NCBI GenBank assembly: GCA_016930735.1 | Contig: JAFGGF010000018.1 | Coordinates: forward strand, 1 to 12,209 | Source: Prolixibacteraceae bacterium | GTDB lineage: Bacteria > Bacteroidota > Bacteroidia > Bacteroidales > Prolixibacteraceae | Direction: 5' to 3' | DNA length: 12,209 nt | Shown: positions 6,387-12,209 of the stretch, in pieces | Numbering within the stretch: position 1 is the first letter of the stretch | How the letters are laid out: every line of letters starts with the position of its first letter | Position numbers and translations under genes: made by a program | Notes under the pieces: model-generated | The model's database searches: none | The model's input: only the letters and a program-made list of their open reading frames with translations | What the model was told of the DNA's origin: nothing

Positions 6387-6435
6387 AACCACCACTCAAC
6401 AAATAAAATTGAAGTTTAACCAAGGATTAATTATC

Positions 6436-6449
6436 TTGTTTTAAAACAA
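6436..6449. other. Palindrome between convergent genes (possible weak bidirectional terminator)
   Basis: TTGTTTTAAAACAA is a perfect 14-base palindrome in the 88-base gap between the converging DUF4350-like and M16 genes. Flanking ATC and GAT can extend pairing with a small bulge. It is AT-only at the centre, so any hairpin would be weak; the location fits termination from both sides. Confidence 0.25.
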
Positions 6450-6474
6450 CTAAGATTTAATATTTCAGGAAAAT

Positions 6475-9288
6475 TTAATTCAACCTTACCGGTACTCCAT
6501 AACCGAGTTGTTGCAACCTTTCAAACTGGCTGCTGGCATCACCCACAACTAACCAGATCATTTTACCGGGATTTGCATACTTTTCTGCCAGGCTTTTAAT
6601 CTGTGGAACTGTAAAATCCTCTACTATTTCCTGCCTCTTTTTTACGTAATCATAATCCCAGCCATAATTGCTGACATTTTCAAGCATATTCAGTTTGGCT
6701 CCTGCTGTTTCAAAAGCTCTTGCACTGCTTTTTATCATATAATTCCGGGTAATTTCCATGTCGTTTTCAGAATAACTTGCCGGAAATTCTTCCATTATTT
6801 CTTTGACAAGCTGTAATGCTTCAAGGGTAATGGTTGTTTTTACACTTGCCGATAATGAAAAAATCCCGTCGTTACGATTCCCTGAAAATCCCGACCTGAT
6901 GCCATAAGTATAACCTTTTTCCTGACGGAGTACCTGCATAAACTGTGAAGCAAAACCACCTCCGCCTAAACGGTAATTCATTACAGAAGCCGGGTAATAA
7001 TCATCATCGACTGCGGAAAGCGAAGGGCACCCAATCATTAAAACCGACTGTTTGGCATCCGGGATATCATAAAAATATACGGTTGACTTTTCTATAGTTT
7101 CAGGAACCTGTGGTGTTGGGATTGTTACATCTTTTACCTCCCAATCCTGTTCAATACCCTTTAATGAATTTAGCACATCCTGCCTGCTGATATCTCCCAC
7201 AATATGAAACTTTGCAACAGATGGAGAAAGATTTTCAACAAAATATTGTTTCAGGTCATCCATTGTGATTGCATTTACAGATTCTTCATTTCCAAGGATA
7301 TTTTTTGAGCGGATATCATTTTTTTCATATAAAATCAAATCAAAATTATTCTGCGCCATTGAATTTGGACTAGCCAATTGCTGCCTGATACGGTTCGTTA
7401 TATTTTGTTTGACAAGCGCCAGCTCATCTTCATCCCAACGTGGCTTTGTTAAAACTTCTTTTAGAATATTTATTAATTCCTGATAGTTTTTTGCCAGTGA
7501 ATTTCCTGAAATGGAAATAAATTCTTTTGATGCAGAAATCCTGAGTGAAGCCCCGATTTGTTGAATAGCTTCTTCCAACTCACGTGCCGATTTATTTTCA
7601 GTTCCCCTCATCATCATTTCAGCCACCAGGTTTGTTACCCCTGTCTTATTCAAATCTTCAAGCAAAAAACCTCCGTCAATTAACATTTCAAACTGCACCA
7701 ATGGCACTTCATGATTTTCAATACCATAAATTTTCATACCATCAGGAAGTTCGGTTTCCCAAACATCCGGCACCTTTATTTCAGGGCTTTCTCCATAGGG
7801 AGGCTCAATTGTCCTGTCGAAAGTTGATGGTGTGCGTTCAAATTGTGATTCTGCAGTAGCATCAAAAACAGCCTCCTCACCCAGCACTATCACTTCTTCT
7901 TCCACCTCAGCTTTTTTTGAATCGTCGAGTGCAAGATTGATTTGTCCTCTTGGCACAAAACTGGTAGCCACATAAGGTTTGTTTTTGATATATTTTTCAT
8001 ATACCCTCATAACATCAGCCGGAGTAACAGACAGTATTTTCTGGATATCCTGATTGACATACCCGGGATCGCCCGTAAATATATTATACTGTGCCAGTTG
8101 AAAGCCTTTTCCCAGTACACTGGAAAGCCCCGAATAAAAACCTGTTTCCTGCCCCGCTTTGATCCGTTCCAGGTCTTTTTCAGGAATTCCTTCCTTTTCA
8201 AACCTTTCAAAACATTCCTGAACTGCATCCAGAACTTCATTTAGATCTGTATTGTTATAGGCACGGACGGTCAATTCCAGTTTACCTGCTAACTCCATTG
8301 ATTGATCACTCATCCTGACGCCGGGAGCCAGCTTTTTATCTTCCACTAAAACCTGATAAAGAGGAGCACTTTTCCCTCTGGAAAGATACTGAACCAGGAT
8401 ATCAAGCGGGTACATGTCTGGATTAAACTGTTCAACCGAAGGCCAGGCCAGGGTTAATTCAGGTAACCGGGCAAAATTGTCCTCATGATACAGTTTTATT
8501 ATGGAACCGACCTCGCCGGATTGTTTGGGAAGCGGCTCAATAGGAAGTCCTGGAGGGATTTCATCAAAATATTTATGAATCCACTCTTCTGCCTTTCCTG
8601 TATCAAAATCGCCTGAAACCACAAGAGTAGCATTATTGGGGACATACCACCGGTTATAATAATCCTTTACATCCTGAAGGGTTGCATTTTGTAAATCCTC
8701 AAGTGAACCTATTACCTGCCAGCTGTAAGGATGGCCTTTAGGGAAAAGGTTCTTATCGATCACATATTCAGTATGTCCATAAGGTTGGTTATCCACAACC
8801 TGACGCTTTTCATTCTGAACCACACTTTTTTCCTTTGCCAATACTGGATCAGTAACGGTATTGATAAACCATCCCAGTTTATCGGCTTCTGCCCATAACA
8901 TTTTTTCAAGTGCATCGCTGGGTACTGTCTGAAAATAATTTGTCCTGTCATTGGAAGTTGAGCCATTTGCCCCTGATCCTCCTACTCTGGCACTTAAATT
9001 ATCAAGCCCACCCTTACCGAGGTTTTCCGATTCGTTAAATAAAAGATGCTCAAACAAATGAGCAAAACCTGTGCGGTTTTCTATTTCGCGGGCAGAACCT
9101 ACATGTACAGTCAGCGCCACAGCAACTACAGGGTCGGAGCGGTCGGTATGAAAAATTACATCCAATCCGTTACCTAATTCAAACTTTTTGTAATCCACCT
9201 TAAAGTTTTTACTCTGTGTTTCAGGCTGATTACATGTCACTAAAAATAAAGCAATTACAAGTGAAAAAAGTACTTTGATTTGTTTCAT
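6475..9288 (-). CDS. M16 family (insulinase/pitrilysin) zinc peptidase, lipoprotein, two-half form
   Basis: A complete 937-residue protein. Residues 1-19 are a lipoprotein signal with lipobox LVTC (Cys19). The N-terminal M16 domain (about 35-190) holds the inverted zinc motif HLFEH at 77-81 (bases 9046-9060). The probable third zinc ligand, Glu160 in VVQNEKRQ, is 79 residues past His81, the usual spacing. An M16_C-type domain follows (about 195-400). An acidic linker (about 456-490) leads to the motif FDRTIEPP, then a second M16-like half (about 510-900) without HxxEH. That half carries LRQEKGYTYG (787-796), whose Arg and Tyr match the substrate-binding R/Y motif. Family role: degradation of peptides inside a closed clamshell, here in the periplasm or on the outer membrane. 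A paralog begins 219 bases away on the opposite strand. Substrate unknown; the family call is very secure. Confidence 0.96.
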   Translation of the reverse strand: MKQIKVLFSLVIALFLVTCNQPETQSKNFKVDYKKFELGNGLDVIFHTDRSDPVVAVALTVHVGSAREIENRTGFAHLFEHLLFNESENLGKGGLDNLSARVGGSGANGSTSNDRTNYFQTVPSDALEKMLWAEADKLGWFINTVTDPVLAKEKSVVQNEKRQVVDNQPYGHTEYVIDKNLFPKGHPYSWQVIGSLEDLQNATLQDVKDYYNRWYVPNNATLVVSGDFDTGKAEEWIHKYFDEIPPGLPIEPLPKQSGEVGSIIKLYHEDNFARLPELTLAWPSVEQFNPDMYPLDILVQYLSRGKSAPLYQVLVEDKKLAPGVRMSDQSMELAGKLELTVRAYNNTDLNEVLDAVQECFERFEKEGIPEKDLERIKAGQETGFYSGLSSVLGKGFQLAQYNIFTGDPGYVNQDIQKILSVTPADVMRVYEKYIKNKPYVATSFVPRGQINLALDDSKKAEVEEEVIVLGEEAVFDATAESQFERTPSTFDRTIEPPYGESPEIKVPDVWETELPDGMKIYGIENHEVPLVQFEMLIDGGFLLEDLNKTGVTNLVAEMMMRGTENKSARELEEAIQQIGASLRISASKEFISISGNSLAKNYQELINILKEVLTKPRWDEDELALVKQNITNRIRQQLASPNSMAQNNFDLILYEKNDIRSKNILGNEESVNAITMDDLKQYFVENLSPSVAKFHIVGDISRQDVLNSLKGIEQDWEVKDVTIPTPQVPETIEKSTVYFYDIPDAKQSVLMIGCPSLSAVDDDYYPASVMNYRLGGGGFASQFMQVLRQEKGYTYGIRSGFSGNRNDGIFSLSASVKTTITLEALQLVKEIMEEFPASYSENDMEITRNYMIKSSARAFETAGAKLNMLENVSNYGWDYDYVKKRQEIVEDFTVPQIKSLAEKYANPGKMIWLVVGDASSQFERLQQLGYGVPVRLN

Positions 9289-9507
9289 AACGGAAGATAT
9301 TAAATTTTAAATTTATAAATACTAATTCTTTTTGGCATTCTTAAAATTAGTGGTTTTAGTTACATTTTACCCTACTTTCTTTGATTAATTTCATGTAGGC
9401 TTTTCATTCATCTAAATTATAAGAATAATATTGTTTACTCATCTTTTTATTAAAATCCATTTTTGTTACCTTCGTAAAAAATCAAATATCAACTAATTCT
9501 TATTACC
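9289..9507. promoter_or_regulatory. Shared intergenic region between divergent M16 genes
   Basis: These 219 bases separate two divergently transcribed starts (9288 minus, 9508 plus), so both promoters should lie here. The DNA is strongly AT-rich. For the plus gene, TACCTTCG (9467-9474) is a one-mismatch -7 box (TAnnTTTG) 33 bases before the ATG, but no clear TTG is spaced properly upstream. For the minus gene, TAAATTTA (9308-9315, self-complementary) is a one-mismatch -7 candidate, also without a convincing -33. No small gene, riboswitch or strong hairpin is seen. Confidence 0.45.
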
Positions 9508-12209
9508 ATGAAAAAATACCGTTTATTTTTTATCGGAATTCTTTCCCTGTTAATTTTTGCATGTAATACAACAAAGGATTCAGATGGAAATCTTTCAATC
9601 GATTATGACCTTTACCAACTTGACAACGGGCTGAATGTAGTCCTCCACCAGGACAAATCAGATCCGATAGTTGCTGTGGCTATTCAGTATCATGTTGGAT
9701 CCAACCGTGAGGTGCCGGGGCGTACCGGATTTGCGCACCTCTTCGAGCACATGATGTTCCAGCAATCGGAAAATGTTGCACAGGATCAATTCTTCAAACA
9801 AATTCAGGGTGCCGGGGGTACACTTAATGGTGGAACCAGTAATGACGGAACTGTTTATTACGAAGTTGTCCCTAAAAATGCACTGGAAATGGTTTTATGG
9901 CTTGAATCCGACCGTATGGGTTATCTGACCAACACAGTAACCAAATCGGCATTTGCCAACCAGCAAAATGTGGTTCAGAATGAAAAGCGCCAGTCGAACG
10001 ATAACCGCCCATACGGGCATAACAGTTGGGTAATAGCCAAAAATCTGTACCCTGAAGGATATCCTTACAACTGGACTGTAATTGGGGAAATGGAGGATTT
10101 ATTTAATGCTACTGTGGAAGATGTAATTGAATTCCATGATAAATACTATGTTCCCAACAATTCAACACTTGTAATTGCCGGTGATTTTGAAACTGAAGAC
10201 GTAAAATCACTGGTTGAAAAATATTTCGGGGAGATTCCCGGTGGTGAAAAAATAGTGGATATGGATCCAATTCCTGTTACTTTAAACGAAACCAAAAAAC
10301 TATATCATGAGGATAATTTTGCACGTACTCCGCAATTAACCATGGTTTGGCCTGTTCCCGAAGAGTACAGCAAAGATGCCTATGCCCTCGATTTCCTTGG
10401 GCAGGTACTTAGCAGCGGCAAAAAAACTCCATTCTATAAAGTAATTGTAAAGGATAAAAAACTGGCGCCAAGGGTAAGTGTCAGGAACAGGGCTCTTGAA
10501 TTATCAGGTATGTTTACTGTTTCGGTTGGTGCAAATGCAGGAACCAGCCTGGCCGATGTAGAAAATGCTGTTTTTGAAGCATTTAAATTATTTGAAGAAG
10601 AAGGTATTACTGAAAAAGACCTTGAAAAATATAAAGCCGGGATTGAAACACAGTTTTATAATGGTATCAGCTCTGTCTTAAATAAATCATTCCAGTTGGC
10701 AAGTTATAATGAATATGCCGGGTCGCCCGGGTTTATTCAACATGATATTGCCAATATTCAGGCGGTTACCATTGATGATATTATGCGGGTTTACAACAAA
10801 TATATCAAAGATATGCCTTACGTTGCAACCAGTTTTGTCCCCAAAGGGCAGGTAAACCTGATCGCTGAAAACTCAGTTAAAGCAAACGTTGTTGAAGAAA
10901 ATATTACCGATGCTACCGAAGTCGATCAATCGGCAATTGTTGATGAAGAAGAAATCAAAAAGACCGAAACTGCTTTTGACCGCACAGTACAGCCACCTGT
11001 CGGTCCTGATCCGGAGATCACACTACCACAGGTTTGGACAGGAGAAGCTTCAAACGGAATGAAAATTTGGGGAATCGAACAGGATGAAGTTCCGCTGGTT
11101 CAATATTCTATTATTATGGATGGAGGCCATATTCTCGAATCGGCAGATAAAGCAGGAACAGCCAGTTTCCTTGCCAGTATGCTTACCGAAGGAACGGCTA
11201 ATAAAACTCCTGAAGAACTGGAAGAAGCAATCGATATGCTGGGAGCGAATATTTCGGTCAGGTCAGGATCCGAAAATATGTTTGTAATGGTGAACTGCCT
11301 CACGAGAAATTTTGAAAATACACTGGCGCTCGTAAAGGAAATTTTACTGGAACCGCGTTGGGATGAAGAACAATTCGGGCTGATAAAAGCAAGAATGATC
11401 AATTCGATAAAACGAAGTGAAGCAGATCCGGGATCGCTTGCAAGTAATACATTTAATGAACTTGTATTTGGCAAAGATTGTATTTTAGCCTTGCCGCAAC
11501 AAGGTACTGTTGAGTCAGTGGAATCTATTACGATGCAGGATTTAAAAGAATTTTATTCGAAAAGTTTCTCTCCTTCTGTTGCCAGGATGCACGTGGTTGG
11601 AAAAATAAATAAGGACAGGGTAATGACTGCTCTTACAGATTTGTCAGCCAGTTGGAGCCCATTTGATGTTGAAATGCCGGAAATTGCCGTACCTGAGGCT
11701 CCCGAAAATTCCAAAATCTACTTTGTTGATGTTCCGGGGGCAAAACAATCGGTAATAAATATAGGATGTTACAGTTTGCCTGAATCGGATGACGACTTTT
11801 ATCCGGCAACTGTAATGAATTATAAACTTGGTGGATCATTTAATGGAATTGTGAATATGATCCTCAGAGAGGAAAAGGGATTTACTTACGGTGCCCGTAC
11901 AGGTTTTTCAGGTGGTAAAAACTATGGGACTTTTTCAGCCAGTTCCAGCGTCAGGTCAGGTGCAACCCAGGAATCGGTTCAGATTTTCAAGGATGAAATG
12001 GAAAAATACCTACAGGGAATTGATGATGAAGGATTACAATTTACCAAAGATGCTTTAATAAAATCGAATGCCCGCGCATTTGAAACAATAGGTGCTTTGC
12101 ATAGTATGCTGACCAATATCAGTGCATACGGGCTTCCTTTCGATTACGTCAAAAAAGAAGAAGCATTTGTTAAAGGGCTGACACCTGAGCAGCATAAAGA
12201 ATTAGCGCA
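9508..12209 (+). CDS. M16 family (insulinase/pitrilysin) zinc peptidase, lipoprotein, 3'-truncated by the window
   Basis: The frame from ATG 9508 stays open to the last base: 900 complete codons and no stop. Comparison with the 937-residue paralog suggests roughly 35-40 residues are missing. The N-terminus MKKYRLFFIGILSLLIFAC is a lipoprotein signal (Cys19), followed by NTTKDSDG, an acidic start that could favour surface display (inference). Zinc motif HLFEH is at 77-81, and the probable third ligand Glu159 lies in VVQNEKRQ. An M16_C-type domain follows (about 195-400). An acidic linker (about 455-488) precedes FDRTVQPP, and a second half lacks HxxEH but keeps LREEKGFTYG (Arg787, Tyr794). The domain order and many blocks match the minus-strand paralog (RTGFAHLFEH, HEDNFAR, PYVATSFVP), so this is an ancient or moderate duplication. 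Both look catalytically competent. Role: peptide degradation in the envelope; substrate unknown. Confidence 0.96.
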   Translation, partial: MKKYRLFFIGILSLLIFACNTTKDSDGNLSIDYDLYQLDNGLNVVLHQDKSDPIVAVAIQYHVGSNREVPGRTGFAHLFEHMMFQQSENVAQDQFFKQIQGAGGTLNGGTSNDGTVYYEVVPKNALEMVLWLESDRMGYLTNTVTKSAFANQQNVVQNEKRQSNDNRPYGHNSWVIAKNLYPEGYPYNWTVIGEMEDLFNATVEDVIEFHDKYYVPNNSTLVIAGDFETEDVKSLVEKYFGEIPGGEKIVDMDPIPVTLNETKKLYHEDNFARTPQLTMVWPVPEEYSKDAYALDFLGQVLSSGKKTPFYKVIVKDKKLAPRVSVRNRALELSGMFTVSVGANAGTSLADVENAVFEAFKLFEEEGITEKDLEKYKAGIETQFYNGISSVLNKSFQLASYNEYAGSPGFIQHDIANIQAVTIDDIMRVYNKYIKDMPYVATSFVPKGQVNLIAENSVKANVVEENITDATEVDQSAIVDEEEIKKTETAFDRTVQPPVGPDPEITLPQVWTGEASNGMKIWGIEQDEVPLVQYSIIMDGGHILESADKAGTASFLASMLTEGTANKTPEELEEAIDMLGANISVRSGSENMFVMVNCLTRNFENTLALVKEILLEPRWDEEQFGLIKARMINSIKRSEADPGSLASNTFNELVFGKDCILALPQQGTVESVESITMQDLKEFYSKSFSPSVARMHVVGKINKDRVMTALTDLSASWSPFDVEMPEIAVPEAPENSKIYFVDVPGAKQSVINIGCYSLPESDDDFYPATVMNYKLGGSFNGIVNMILREEKGFTYGARTGFSGGKNYGTFSASSSVRSGATQESVQIFKDEMEKYLQGIDDEGLQFTKDALIKSNARAFETIGALHSMLTNISAYGLPFDYVKKEEAFVKGLTPEQHKELA

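Noticed and set aside
7942..8244. Plus-strand 100-residue open frame inside the minus-strand M16 gene
   Set aside because: Antisense shadow of a conserved protease coding region; composition is unnatural and no start context is seen.
11100..11474. Minus-strand 124-residue open frame
   Set aside because: It lies wholly inside the plus-strand M16 gene, whose frame is continuous and clearly homologous to its paralog; the minus frame has no recognisable family features.

Overview
The window looks like chromosomal DNA of a member of the Bacteroidota. The start codons sit behind A-rich leaders with no clear Shine-Dalgarno sequence. Most encoded proteins carry an N-terminal signal peptide or a short lipobox of the type SC, TC or AC followed by polar residues. 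The protein types (exported kelch propeller, DUF4440/SnoaL-like lipoproteins, two-domain M16 lipoprotein proteases, a DUF4350-like exported protein) are typical of that phylum. The genus cannot be fixed from the sequence. No rRNA, tRNA, transposase, phage gene or CRISPR array is visible.

Layout. Positions 1-1542 hold two co-directional alpha/beta hydrolases 49 bases apart: a 5'-truncated esterase of the Fes/IroE/EsterD type and a secreted dienelactone-hydrolase-family protein. Positions 1543-1838 are non-coding and rich in short palindromes, including a potential three-way-junction structure and REP-like 12-mers. Positions 1839-3525 encode a secreted six-bladed kelch protein followed 25 bases later by a cytoplasmic metallo-beta-lactamase-fold hydrolase. 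Positions 3737-5229 encode two lipoproteins with NTF2-like (SnoaL/DUF4440-type) domains. The first also has a lipocalin-like C-terminal domain. A weak hairpin terminator and a pair of REP-like palindromes lie between them. A stronger terminator-like hairpin at 5397-5424 precedes an exported DUF4350-like protein (5472-6386).

The right half is two large M16 (insulinase/pitrilysin family) zinc peptidases, both predicted lipoproteins with an intact HxxEH motif. One lies on the minus strand (6475-9288, 937 residues). The other lies on the plus strand from 9508 and runs off the end of the window after 900 residues with no stop. They are clear paralogs, diverging from a shared 219-base intergenic region.

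Together the genes suggest a cell-envelope and housekeeping neighbourhood: hydrolases, small ligand-binding-type lipoproteins and peptide-degrading proteases. They do not look like a single pathway. I do not see convincing evidence of a new defence or mobile system. The features most worth a second look are the structured intergenic repeats and the divergent pair of M16 paralogs.
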